Origin: Alphaproteobacteria bacterium
GTDB taxonomy: Bacteria > Pseudomonadota > Alphaproteobacteria > UBA9219 > RGZA01
NCBI GenBank assembly: GCA_021732145.1
Contig: JAKFVN010000036.1
Coordinates: forward strand, 1 to 42,831
Length of the DNA: 42,831 bases
Direction: 5' to 3'
Part shown: in pieces, positions 33,506 to 41,007 of the stretch
Layout of the letters: the number at the start of each line of letters is the position of its first letter
How positions within the stretch are numbered: position 1 is the first letter of the stretch
Translations under genes and position numbers: made by a program
The notes under the pieces: generated by a model
The model's database searches: none
Told to the model about the DNA's origin: nothing
What the model saw: only the letters and a program-made list of their open reading frames with translations

Positions 33506-35212
33506 CTAGGTTTTAGCGGGCGCGTCTTTGCTGCTGCGGTGTTTAATCAGAACCTGCTGCGCAATCGCTAATACGTTGCTCAGCGTCCAGTAAATCACCA
33601 ATCCGGCTGACATCCCTGCGAACAGGAATGTGAACATGATGGGCATCAGCATGAACACTTGCTGCGTGGTCTTATCGGCTTGCGGCGGTGACAGCATTTG
33701 CTGGATGTACATGGTTATGCCCATCAGCAATGGCCAAATACCCAAATGCAGGAAAGCAAGGAAGGGCGGCAGCGCAAACACGCCAAACAGCGTGAAAATG
33801 TTGGATGGATCTGGCGCTGACAAATCATATATCCAGCCGTAAAATGGCGCATGGCGCATTTCAATACTGACCAGCAGCACTTTGTATAATGCAAAAAACA
33901 CGGGAATTTGGATAAGTATCGGCAGGCATCCCGATAGCGGGTTTATTTTTTCCTTTTGATACAGCTTTGTCACTTCCTCGTTCATCTTGACAGGGTCAGC
34001 GCCATAACGTTCTTTCAAGCGGTTCATTTCCGGCTGCAATTCCTTCATGCGCGCCATGGAACGGTACGATGCTTCGGAAAGCGGAAAGAACAGCAAGCGC
34101 AAAATAATGGTGAATGCGATAATCGCAAGACCGTAATTGCCAAATGTTTTTCCAAGATAGTCAATGACATGAAAGAATGGCTTGGCGATAAGATAGAACC
34201 AGCCGAAATCAACCGCCTTGTCAAACATCGGTAATTTTAAACGTTCACCATAGTTTTCGAGTGCGGCAACTTCCTTTGCACCCGTGAACACACGATAGGT
34301 TTTGGATGCATCCGCGCCGGCCTTGATAACAACCGCATCGCTCTTTACATCTGACTGATAACGGTTCTGGCCGTTCACGCTGCTGTAAAGAAAACGTGCC
34401 GTCAGATTATCATCCTGGCTTGGAATAATGCCGGTGAACCAATACACATCCGCCATGCCGATCCAGCCGCCTTTGCTGGTATAGGTGGTCAGCGGCTCAT
34501 CCTTCAGTTTCTTATAGTCTTTTTCGCGCAATTGGCCATCTAATACGCCTGTTAGCCCTTCATGCGATGTGCCTGCGCCAACATGCGATGGCAAACCGTG
34601 GCGCGATACCAAGCCAAACGGAACCAGCGTTACATCTGCGCCCGATGTATTGGTTACCTTGTCGGTTACCGTGAACATGTAATTATCATCCAGGCTGATG
34701 GTGCGTTCAAATTTCAACCCCTGGCCGTTATCCCAATTCAGCACAATCGGTTTGCTCGGCGTTAGCTGGGTCGCATCGCTCTGCCATTCGGTATCACCGG
34801 CGGGCAGTTTGGTTTTATCATCCGTCGCCAGCCAGCCAAGCTCGGCGTAGTAAGCAGGGTGTTCTTCATTACTGCCAGTGGGGGATAGAAGAACGATTTC
34901 CGGGCTGCTGTTATCAACCGTTTCGTGATAGCGGATAAGCGTCAGGTCATCAAAACGTGCGCCCTTTAAATTAATCGAGCCGTGAATATACTCATTGCTC
35001 AATGCAACGCGCTTGCTGGCGGCAATGATTTCATTGCGCTGCTTGGGCTGGGCCACGGTTTCAACAACAGGCTGCTCTCTGGCGATGATTTGCGTGGCCT
35101 GTGCCTGGCTTTGCGCGGCACGCTGTTTTGGTACTTCGTAAAACCAGTGAAAGCCCATCAAAATCATGATGGAGATGCCGATGGCGAGGAAGAAATTCGT
35201 ATTGTCGTTCAT
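33506..35212 (-). CDS. yidC: Membrane protein insertase YidC
   Basis: YidC inserts and folds inner membrane proteins, alone or with SecYEG. The 568-residue Gram-negative form has an N-terminal membrane segment (about 7-24), a large periplasmic beta domain (about 60-330) and the conserved five-segment Oxa1/YidC core, with IIAFTIILRLLFFPLSEASY (the conserved Arg in the groove), MKELQPEMNRLKERYGADP, NPLSGCLPILIQIPVFFALY and a basic C-terminus. It stands between yidD and engB as in most alphaproteobacteria. Confidence 0.98.
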   Translation of the reverse strand: MNDNTNFFLAIGISIMILMGFHWFYEVPKQRAAQSQAQATQIIAREQPVVETVAQPKQRNEIIAASKRVALSNEYIHGSINLKGARFDDLTLIRYHETVDNSSPEIVLLSPTGSNEEHPAYYAELGWLATDDKTKLPAGDTEWQSDATQLTPSKPIVLNWDNGQGLKFERTISLDDNYMFTVTDKVTNTSGADVTLVPFGLVSRHGLPSHVGAGTSHEGLTGVLDGQLREKDYKKLKDEPLTTYTSKGGWIGMADVYWFTGIIPSQDDNLTARFLYSSVNGQNRYQSDVKSDAVVIKAGADASKTYRVFTGAKEVAALENYGERLKLPMFDKAVDFGWFYLIAKPFFHVIDYLGKTFGNYGLAIIAFTIILRLLFFPLSEASYRSMARMKELQPEMNRLKERYGADPVKMNEEVTKLYQKEKINPLSGCLPILIQIPVFFALYKVLLVSIEMRHAPFYGWIYDLSAPDPSNIFTLFGVFALPPFLAFLHLGIWPLLMGITMYIQQMLSPPQADKTTQQVFMLMPIMFTFLFAGMSAGLVIYWTLSNVLAIAQQVLIKHRSSKDAPAKT

Positions 35213-35225
35213 TAGGTTTTACTTC

Positions 35226-35504
35226 TCAGGTGAGGGGTCGCGCATTCTTATCACGGGGCGGCACGGGGTCAAACCCAAAACCGCCAGCCGGATGGCAGCG
35301 GCATATGCGTTTTGCGCCTAACACCCCGCCTGCCCATGCGCCATGAATCTTAATAGCTTCAATGGTGTAAACCGAGCAAGTTGGTTGGAAACGGCAAAAC
35401 CGCCCGATGATGGGTGACAGCGTCCAGCGGTAAAGCTGAATAGCGCCAATCATGGCAGTGGCAATGACATATTCGGTGATGGTCAGGAACTTGTTTTTTG
35501 GCAC
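35226..35504 (-). CDS. yidD: Membrane protein insertion efficiency factor YidD
   Basis: YidD is a short membrane-associated protein that helps YidC-dependent insertion. The 92-residue product has an N-terminal hydrophobic helix and the near-invariant pattern YRWTLSPIIGRFCRFQPTC, then VYTIEAIKIHGAWAGG and RICRCHPAGGFGFDPVP, with the three conserved cysteines. It overlaps the end of rnpA by 22 bp and precedes yidC by 13 bp, so translation of the group is likely coupled. Confidence 0.95.
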   Translation of the reverse strand: MPKNKFLTITEYVIATAMIGAIQLYRWTLSPIIGRFCRFQPTCSVYTIEAIKIHGAWAGGVLGAKRICRCHPAGGFGFDPVPPRDKNARPLT

Positions 35505-35857
35505 TTCAGAACCTTAAGGGCTTTTTCTAGATCGCTAATCAACTGCGTGAATTCCCGCGTGATAATGGCTTCACGCGCCACCAGCACATAATCGCATGGC
35601 GCGGCATACGGTATTAGATGGCCTTGTGCCAGTGCACGAAGGCGTCTGCGCGCGCGGTTTCTGGCAACCGCATTGCCCAGCTTCTTGGTGGCGGTCAGGC
35701 CATAGCGCACAAGGCTTCCATCTTCCTTTGCTTTTTGCAAAACAAAGCCTGAGGAAACAAAACGAATGCCGCTGGCAGCCACGCGCAGAAAATCACCGCG
35801 AGCTAAAAGACGGTTTGTTTTTGAATGATTGCTTTTTGGGTTGGCTTTCGTGCTCAA
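35483..35857 (-). CDS. rnpA: Ribonuclease P protein component
   Basis: RnpA is the protein subunit of RNase P, which trims tRNA 5' ends. The 124-residue product shows LLARGDFLRV near the N-terminus, GLTATKKLGNAVARNRARRRLR with the RNR signature, and DYVLVAREAI. The start is TTG at 35857: an in-frame TAG precedes it directly, and no ATG occurs before the conserved region. It begins 7 nt after the rpmH stop with no ribosome site of its own, pointing to translational coupling with rpmH. Confidence 0.95.
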   Translation of the reverse strand: MSTKANPKSNHSKTNRLLARGDFLRVAASGIRFVSSGFVLQKAKEDGSLVRYGLTATKKLGNAVARNRARRRLRALAQGHLIPYAAPCDYVLVAREAIITREFTQLISDLEKALKVLKCQKTSS

Positions 35858-35864
35858 CTAATCT

Positions 35865-35999
35865 TTAAGCGGAAAGACGCTTACGACCTTGCGCGCGGCG
35901 ACGCGAAATAACGCGGCGGCCATTTTTGGTAGCCATGCGGGCGCGGAAGCCGTGGCGACGCTTGCGAACCAAGCGGCTAGGTTGATATGTGCGTTTCAT
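35865..35999 (-). CDS. rpmH: 50S ribosomal protein L34
   Basis: A 44-residue, arginine-rich ribosomal protein translated from ATG 35999 to TAA 35865-35867. The sequence [18 protein letters not shown] and the remainder ([13 protein letters not shown], ending KRLSA) is a full-length L34. AGGAG lies 7 nt before the ATG, and a strong promoter is placed about 70 bp upstream. It heads the rpmH-rnpA-yidD-yidC-engB-argB-HAD-dapD run. Confidence 0.98.
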   Translation of the reverse strand: MKRTYQPSRLVRKRRHGFRARMATKNGRRVISRRRAQGRKRLSA

Positions 36000-36068
36000 C
36001 CGCGTACTCCTGAACTCAATTAAATGCTACAAAAGGGGCCATCTCTGGGGGCCACCAAAGCGAGGATT

Positions 36069-36096
36069 TTTATAGGAAAACACGTTGCAGAGTCAA
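36069..36096 (-). promoter_or_regulatory. rpmH promoter
   Basis: Minus-strand TTGACT (36096-36091), a 16-bp spacer and TATAAA (36074-36069), both close to the sigma-70 consensus. Transcription would start near 36062, giving a leader of about 60 nt for the rpmH operon. Confidence 0.75.
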
Positions 36097-36136
36097 CCAC
36101 TTATGTTGCTCTTGCCAGGCTTCATGGTAAAGCCTT

Positions 36137-36160
36137 GCCGGATAAGGCCTTTTGCGGCAT
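36137..36160. repeat. REP-like segment
   Basis: GCCGGATAAGGCC, four T, then GCGGCAT resembles half of an enterobacterial REP unit. It contains the perfect palindrome AAGGCCTT (36144-36151). Only one incomplete unit is present, so similarity may be chance. Confidence 0.25.
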
Positions 36161-36163
36161 AAC

Positions 36164-36239
36164 CCAGTGTCCCGATTTTGAAGTTCGCGTTGCTTTACGG
36201 CAATGCGTTAACGAACTTCAAAATCGATAAGGACACTGG
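36164..36239. repeat. 76-nt hairpin element H1
   Basis: Left arm: nine bases CCAGTGTCC (36164-36172) directly followed by fifteen, CGATTTTGAAGTTCG (36173-36187). Right arm: CGAACTTCAAAATCG (36212-36226), an unpaired ATAA (36227-36230), then GGACACTGG (36231-36239). All 24 pairs are perfect. The 24-nt loop has a small inner stem TTGC/GCAA. It has the same architecture as H2 but the opposite orientation. Confidence 0.9.
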
Positions 36240-36253
36240 TAAATTTAAGTAAT

Positions 36254-36329
36254 TAGTGTGGTTTAAATTGAAAAGTCCGCTAAACAACGCTATCCCAAAG
36301 CTTCTGCGGACTTTTCAATTACCACACTA
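36254..36329. repeat. 76-nt hairpin element H2
   Basis: Left arm: TAGTGTGGT (36254-36262), an unpaired TTA (36263-36265), then AATTGAAAAGTCCGC (36266-36280). Right arm: GCGGACTTTTCAATT (36306-36320) directly followed by ACCACACTA (36321-36329). All 24 pairs are perfect around a 25-nt loop. Its total length equals that of H1, from which it is separated by 14 AT-rich bases. Read in the same orientation as reversed H1, it shares AGTGT in the outer arm and AACGC..CC..AAAGC in the loop. Confidence 0.9.
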
Positions 36330-36365
36330 TGCTTAAAATCACACCAATTTCTTAAGAGGCTTCAT

Positions 36366-36554
36366 ATGTTACAGGGATTAGTTAACTGGCTGCTCGGCAT
36401 AGCGCTGTCCATCGTTGGCTTGGCCGGGCTATTTCTTGCTGCCAAGGGTGCAACCAATGACGCTTATGTATTCGGCCTCATTCTGTTTGGCTTGTCATTA
36501 TTGTGCCTTGCTGTCTTGGTACGCAATGTGCTCGATAAAGCTGAACACCACTAA
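36366..36554 (+). CDS. Small two-helix membrane protein
   Basis: A 62-residue protein with two hydrophobic helices (about 5-27 and 33-53) joined by a short polar turn (KGATNDAY), ending in a charged tail VRNVLDKAEHH. Start ATG 36366 has AGAGG 7 nt upstream. I do not recognise a named family. It follows the twin hairpins directly and precedes pgk by 31 bp, so it may share the pgk transcript and carry the hairpin H2 in its leader. Confidence 0.7.
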   Translation: MLQGLVNWLLGIALSIVGLAGLFLAAKGATNDAYVFGLILFGLSLLCLAVLVRNVLDKAEHH

Positions 36555-36585
36555 TTTTTTAATTCAAAGATGATAAGGATAAGTG

Positions 36586-37815
36586 ATGAGCGAGGAATTT
36601 CTCACTCTGGATGATGTTGACGTATCCAATAAAATTGTGCTGCTTCGCGGCGATTTAAACGTGCCGGTGCAAAACGGTGTGGTGGGCGACATGACCCGCT
36701 TGCAGCGTTTGCTGAAAACCATTCAGGAATTGAAATCCAAAAAAGCGAAAATCGTCGTGCTATCCCATTTTGGCCGCCCGAAAGGCAAGGTCGATGCATC
36801 GATGTCCCTGGAACAAATCGTGCCAGTGCTCTCGGGCCTGCTGAACGAACGCGTTGATTTCTGCAATGAATCAATAGGTGAAAAAGCCAAGGCAGCGATT
36901 GCCAGATTGAAAAGCGGCGGTGTACTTGTTCTGGAAAATACCCGCTTTCATAAAGGCGAAGAAGAAAACGATGCGGTCTTAAGCAAAGCATTCGCATCAC
37001 TCGGCGATGTATTTGTGAATGATGCGTTTTCGGTCACGCACCGCGCGCATTCATCCACCGAAGGCATTGCGCATCTGCTGCCATCCTGCTGCGGGCGCGA
37101 TATGCAAAATGAATTGGAAGCCTTGGCAAAGGCGCTTGATAAACCTGTTCGCCCTGTTGTGGCGATTGTGGGTGGCTCGAAAGTTTCGACCAAGCTTGCA
37201 TTGCTTAGCAACCTCACCGCAAAGGTGAACGTGTTGGTGCTTGGCGGCGGCATGGCGAATACGTTTATTGCTGCCCAAGGCATGGCTGTTGGTAAATCAT
37301 TGTATGAATCTGATATGCTGGATACCGCACGTAAAATTATGGCGGAGAGCAAAAACAAAGGTTGCACCATTTTATTGCCAAGCGATGTGGTGGTTGCCGG
37401 AACCTTTGCGGCCAATGTTCCAACTGAAACCGTAACGGTTGAACAAATTCCGGCTGATAAAATGGCGCTTGATGTCGGGCCAAAGACCGTTGCCGCCATT
37501 CAGGCCGCATTGAATGAAGCCAAAACAATCGTGTGGAATGGCCCGCTGGGCGCATTTGAAATTCCGCCATTTGAAAAAGCAACGATGGCGGTTGCCAAAA
37601 CCGTGGCCAGTCTTACATCAACGGGCGCAGTGCTGTCGGTTGCTGGCGGTGGTGACACCGTCGCTGCCGTAAATATGGCACAAGTCGGCAATAGCCTTTC
37701 CTATGTCTCAACGGCAGGCGGTGCATTCCTTGAATGGCTCGAAGGATGCGCATTGCCCGGTGTTGAAGTCTTACGCAAACAACGCAAACCAGAGGCACGC
37801 GCTGCAAACGTTTAG
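36586..37815 (+). CDS. pgk: Phosphoglycerate kinase
   Basis: Pgk transfers phosphate between 1,3-bisphosphoglycerate and ADP in glycolysis and gluconeogenesis. ATG 36586 is chosen (AAGGA 6-7 nt upstream; the GTG at 36583 is less likely), giving 409 residues. Seen are VLLRGDLNVPVQNG, LSHFGRPKG, LVLENTRFHKGEE, NDAFSVTHRAHSS, VGGSKVSTKL, VLGGGMANTF, VWNGPLGAFE and the nucleotide-site GGGDTVAA. gapA and fbaA, frequent neighbours, are not here; the SDR gene follows after 20 bp. Confidence 0.97.
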   Translation: MSEEFLTLDDVDVSNKIVLLRGDLNVPVQNGVVGDMTRLQRLLKTIQELKSKKAKIVVLSHFGRPKGKVDASMSLEQIVPVLSGLLNERVDFCNESIGEKAKAAIARLKSGGVLVLENTRFHKGEEENDAVLSKAFASLGDVFVNDAFSVTHRAHSSTEGIAHLLPSCCGRDMQNELEALAKALDKPVRPVVAIVGGSKVSTKLALLSNLTAKVNVLVLGGGMANTFIAAQGMAVGKSLYESDMLDTARKIMAESKNKGCTILLPSDVVVAGTFAANVPTETVTVEQIPADKMALDVGPKTVAAIQAALNEAKTIVWNGPLGAFEIPPFEKATMAVAKTVASLTSTGAVLSVAGGGDTVAAVNMAQVGNSLSYVSTAGGAFLEWLEGCALPGVEVLRKQRKPEARAANV

Positions 37816-37835
37816 TGCCTTATCAGGAGAATGTC

Positions 37836-38627
37836 ATGGCTAGCTCACTAAAAGGCAAATGCGCAGTAATCACCGGTTCAACCAGCGGCATCGGCATGGG
37901 CATGGCGCAAACGCTTGCCGCGGAAGGCGTACATGTCATGATTAACGGCTTTGGTGATGCGGCGTCGATTGAAGCCGAACGCGCAGGCATGGAAAAGAAA
38001 TATGGCGTAAAGGTGCGCTACAGCGCCGCCGATATTTCAAAGCCTGACCAGGTTGAAGCGATGATTAAGGCAACCAACAGCGAACTGGGCTCGGTTGATA
38101 TTCTGGTCAACAACGCGGGCATTCAATTCACCGCGCCGGTTGAAGATTTCCCGCTCGATAAATGGGATGCAATTCTGGCGACCAATTTATCGTCCGCATT
38201 TTACGGCATTAAATATGCGCTGCCATTCATGCGCGCCAAGAAATGGGGCCGCATTGTCAGCACCGCATCGGCGCATGGTCTTGTCGCCTCCATGCAAAAG
38301 GCCGCTTATGTCGCTGCAAAGCACGGCGTTGTTGGCCTGACCAAAGTGGTCGGCCTTGAAACCGCAGGCAGCGGCATCACCTGCAATGCGATTTGCCCGG
38401 GTTGGGTTTTAACGCCGCTCGTTCAAAAGCAGATTGATGCGATGGCAGCCGAACAAAAAATCAGTAATGAAGAAGCAAAGATTAAACTGCTTTCTGAAAA
38501 GCAGCCATCGAAGCAATTCGTGACCCCTGAAGAGCTTGGCGCCTATCTGGTGTTCCTGTGCAGTGATGCGGCAGCGCAAATTACCGGTTCGGCCATGACG
38601 ATGGATGGTGGCTGGACAGCACAATAA
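37836..38627 (+). CDS. 3-hydroxybutyrate dehydrogenase-like short-chain dehydrogenase
   Basis: An SDR of 263 residues from ATG 37836 (AGGAGA 5 nt upstream; the frame is open back to GTG 37815). It carries the nucleotide loop TGSTSGIGMGMA, NNAG in ILVNNAGIQF, catalytic Ser in VSTASAHGLVAS, and the Tyr-Lys pair in AAYVAAKHG. The H-G-L-V-A-S block and the C-terminal VTPEELGAYLVFLCSDAA region fit D-3-hydroxybutyrate dehydrogenase (BdhA), which oxidises 3-hydroxybutyrate to acetoacetate when PHB is used. Its position before a patatin gene and the presence of a phasin support that. Other 3-oxoacyl substrates remain possible. Confidence 0.88.
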   Translation: MASSLKGKCAVITGSTSGIGMGMAQTLAAEGVHVMINGFGDAASIEAERAGMEKKYGVKVRYSAADISKPDQVEAMIKATNSELGSVDILVNNAGIQFTAPVEDFPLDKWDAILATNLSSAFYGIKYALPFMRAKKWGRIVSTASAHGLVASMQKAAYVAAKHGVVGLTKVVGLETAGSGITCNAICPGWVLTPLVQKQIDAMAAEQKISNEEAKIKLLSEKQPSKQFVTPEELGAYLVFLCSDAAAQITGSAMTMDGGWTAQ

Positions 38628-38664
38628 CTGGACGGCGCAATAAAAGTACCGCACAATACGCATT

Positions 38665-39696
38665 ATGAATCAGGGTTCAAAAAAGATTGTCAATCTCGCG
38701 CTGCAAGGTGGCGGGGCGCATGGTGCATTCACCTGGGGCGTGCTCGAGCAATTATTGCTGGATGGCCGTGTATCGTTCAAAACCATCAGTGGCACCAGCG
38801 CGGGTTCCATGAACGGCGTGGTGTTTGCGTATGGCATGCTGAAAGGCGGCGCGGATAAAGCTATTCAGATGCTGGAGCAATTCTGGCGCAAAGTCAGCGA
38901 TTCCGGGCGTTTTGGCGCATTTGCCGCATCGAATACGATGGATCAGTTTCTGGGCCCGATGAAGATGATGGCATCCGGCGCGTATGCGGGGTTTGACATG
39001 ATGTCAAAATACTTCTCGCCTTATCAGCTCAATCCCTTGGGCCTTAACCCGCTTAAAGACGTGCTGCTCAGCCTGATTGATTTTGACGAGCTGCGCAAAA
39101 GCAATGCGATTAATTTGCACATCTCCGCAACCGATGTTTTGAAAAGCAAATTGAAGATTTTTACCGGGGCTGAAATCACGGTGGATGCCGTGCTGGCTTC
39201 TGCCTGCCTGCCGCAACTCTTTCAGGCGGTGGTGATTGACGGCGATTATTACTGGGATGGCGGCTTCATGGGCAATCCCAGCCTGTTCCCGCTGACCAAA
39301 TGCGATGCCACCAAGGACATCATGATTGTACAGATTGACCCCATTTTTCGCGATGCGGTGCCGCGCACGCCGGAAACCATTGCGGATCGTCTCAATGAAA
39401 TCAGCTTTAATTCGCCATTGCTGGTTGAATTGCGCGGGCTGTACCTGGTTAATACGCTGGTGAAAGATGGCCATTTAAACGAGCAGCAATGCGGCCTTCG
39501 CCAGTTGCACCTGCATATGGTGGGGGATGAGAAAGCGATGTCCGGCTTGCCACTGGAAAGCAAATTCAATCCGGAATGGAACTTCCTGCAATCGCTGCGT
39601 GAAGCTGGCAAAGCCGCCACCAAAAAATGGCTTAGGGCGCATTTCGATGATTTGGGCGTCAAGAGCACGCTCGACGTTGACAGGCTCGTCGCTTGA
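38665..39696 (+). CDS. Patatin-like phospholipase family protein
   Basis: A 343-residue patatin-fold lipid acyl hydrolase. The oxyanion-hole motif GGGAHGAF lies near residue 15, the nucleophile is Ser45 in GTSAG, and the dyad Asp198 is in WDGGF. There is no signal peptide, so it acts in the cytoplasm or at the inner face of the membrane. Long helices after residue 80 (ASNTMDQFLGPMKMM) are typical of this alphaproteobacterial subgroup. It follows the hydroxybutyrate dehydrogenase-like gene by 37 bp; a role in lipid or PHB-granule turnover is an inference. Its TGA directly abuts the TGA of the convergent solute-binding protein. Confidence 0.92.
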   Translation: MNQGSKKIVNLALQGGGAHGAFTWGVLEQLLLDGRVSFKTISGTSAGSMNGVVFAYGMLKGGADKAIQMLEQFWRKVSDSGRFGAFAASNTMDQFLGPMKMMASGAYAGFDMMSKYFSPYQLNPLGLNPLKDVLLSLIDFDELRKSNAINLHISATDVLKSKLKIFTGAEITVDAVLASACLPQLFQAVVIDGDYYWDGGFMGNPSLFPLTKCDATKDIMIVQIDPIFRDAVPRTPETIADRLNEISFNSPLLVELRGLYLVNTLVKDGHLNEQQCGLRQLHLHMVGDEKAMSGLPLESKFNPEWNFLQSLREAGKAATKKWLRAHFDDLGVKSTLDVDRLVA

Positions 39697-40890
39697 TCAT
39701 TCATTGCTGCAAATGGTTTCGGCGGGCAGCGTTACATTTTGCGGGCTAATTGTTTTTATGATTTTATAGACATCCCATGAATGCCTGCGGTCTTCACTGC
39801 GGATGGATGACAGCAGCAATAAGCGATGCGCCACCAATCCGTCATTGCGGATATGGCTCGCGCCAAATAACGGGTCATCCAGCGCCGCTACTTTCATATG
39901 GCTTAATACGCCTTGCGCTTCATCGGTTTGCGCGGTTTTTAAGCTCTCAAGATAATGCCGAACGGATGAATACACGCTGGCCTGAATATCGGTGGGCATC
40001 GCGCCGCGGTTGCGTGCTGCAAATTTGGTTGACCATTCACGCGTTATACCATCCTGATTCCAGTAAAATGGCGATACGGTATAGAAAGTTGGCGCAGGCT
40101 TGTTCCCCAAATCATGCACATCGCATAATGAAAGCGTGGTGAATGCCACGGGCGGCATGTCGTTATCTTTTTTATGTGGCGGCCAGTGGTTCAGCAAATG
40201 CAGCACATCGGGGCGGTCGAATGCCAGAAAGATAACATCGGTTTTCACATCTTCCGCTTGTTGCAAAACAACATCGAGGCCGCTCATGCGCTTGCCGAAT
40301 TGCGCTTCGCCCACTAATTCGCCGCCGCTATCCTTAATGCGTTTTTTGGCAATTTTAGCAAGATCGCAGCTATAGCCATCTTCGCTTTTGATTACGAACC
40401 AGCGCTTCTTTTTATCATCCACCAGCGCCTGGACTAAATTCACGGTCAGCGTGTCACGGTCATACAACCATGACAGGCTGTTCTTATGGCATGATGCATC
40501 GCGAAACCGCGTGGAACTGGGGCTGGAGGTCAGCAGGATTTTTTTCTGTTCCTTGAAATAATCCTGCAGCCTGGCGGCGATGGGGCCGTTTGGAACATCC
40601 ACTACCACGTCCACGCCTTGTTTGCTAAGCCAGCTCTCACTGATATGCTGCGCAAGATCGCCGCGATTTTGGAAATCGGCATTAATCACCACCACGGGCT
40701 TGCCGTTTACATTGCTTCCCAAATCTTCAACCGCCAATTGCGCAGCTTCTACTGAACCCAAACCCGATGATGCCGCCATGCCGCCGCTCATATCGGTAAG
40801 CACGCCAATGCGCACGGCATCGTTTTGTGCCGCCATTAGCGGCGCTGAAAAAGCCAGCAGGCTCAGGAAAAATGCGTTACGAAACAACAT
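39697..40890 (-). CDS. ABC transporter substrate-binding protein (branched-chain amino acid/amide type), orphan
   Basis: A periplasmic binding protein of the Leu/Ile/Val (peripla_BP_6) class. With ATG 40890 it has 397 residues and a clear signal peptide, FFLSLLAFSAPLMAA, with probable cleavage after the Ala pair; the frame is open to 40971, but the extra 27 residues would bury the signal. The mature part begins VRIGVLTDMSGG, with SGLGSVEAAQLAVEDLG typical of this class. No permease or ATPase genes adjoin it, so its transporter partners must be elsewhere or it serves as a sensor. The ligand is unknown. Confidence 0.87.
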   Translation of the reverse strand: MLFRNAFFLSLLAFSAPLMAAQNDAVRIGVLTDMSGGMAASSGLGSVEAAQLAVEDLGSNVNGKPVVVINADFQNRGDLAQHISESWLSKQGVDVVVDVPNGPIAARLQDYFKEQKKILLTSSPSSTRFRDASCHKNSLSWLYDRDTLTVNLVQALVDDKKKRWFVIKSEDGYSCDLAKIAKKRIKDSGGELVGEAQFGKRMSGLDVVLQQAEDVKTDVIFLAFDRPDVLHLLNHWPPHKKDNDMPPVAFTTLSLCDVHDLGNKPAPTFYTVSPFYWNQDGITREWSTKFAARNRGAMPTDIQASVYSSVRHYLESLKTAQTDEAQGVLSHMKVAALDDPLFGASHIRNDGLVAHRLLLLSSIRSEDRRHSWDVYKIIKTISPQNVTLPAETICSNE

Positions 40891-40947
40891 AGAAATAGAA
40901 TAGCCGCGAACTATGTCAAAAATCAGAATAAAACTTGTTTCAAGCCA

Positions 40948-40953
40948 TTGACA
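40948..40953 (+). promoter_or_regulatory. Candidate -35 element of ettA
   Basis: A perfect TTGACA, 54 bp before the ettA start. The -10 is unclear: CAAATA (40971-40976) fits the 17-bp spacing but matches the consensus poorly. Confidence 0.35.
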
Positions 40954-41007
40954 GAAGCGCAAAAGATGCACAAATACAACAGCTTAATCTTGTGAAGGAT
41001 GCACGTA

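Larger units (their letters stand above)
36000..36365. other. Hairpin-rich intergenic region (largest gene-free stretch)
   Basis: This 366-bp gap separates rpmH (minus) from a small membrane protein gene (plus). From left to right it holds the rpmH leader (36000-36062) and promoter (36069-36096), a short stem AGGCTT/AAGCCT (36117-36122/36130-36135), a REP-like segment (36137-36160) and two long hairpins (36164-36239, 36254-36329). It ends with a 36-bp tail carrying AGAGG just ahead of the next ATG. No additional gene is apparent; an open frame across 36024-36230 runs through the hairpins and is not credible as coding. Confidence 0.8.

Noticed and set aside
36024-36230. Open reading frame of 68 codons in the rpmH-upstream region
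   Set aside because: It runs across the rpmH promoter and half of hairpin H1, has no ribosome site and ends inside the repeat; the open frame is a by-product.
36164-36329. Twin hairpins as integron attC sites
   Set aside because: The hairpin-with-bulge build is reminiscent of attC, but the required outer boxes (RYYYAAC / GTTRRRY) are absent, the stems are too long and perfect, and no integrase or cassette genes are in the window.
36164-36329. Twin hairpins as simple intrinsic terminators
   Set aside because: Neither hairpin is followed by a T-run on either strand, and no gene ends into them: rpmH starts on one side and a plus-strand gene starts on the other.
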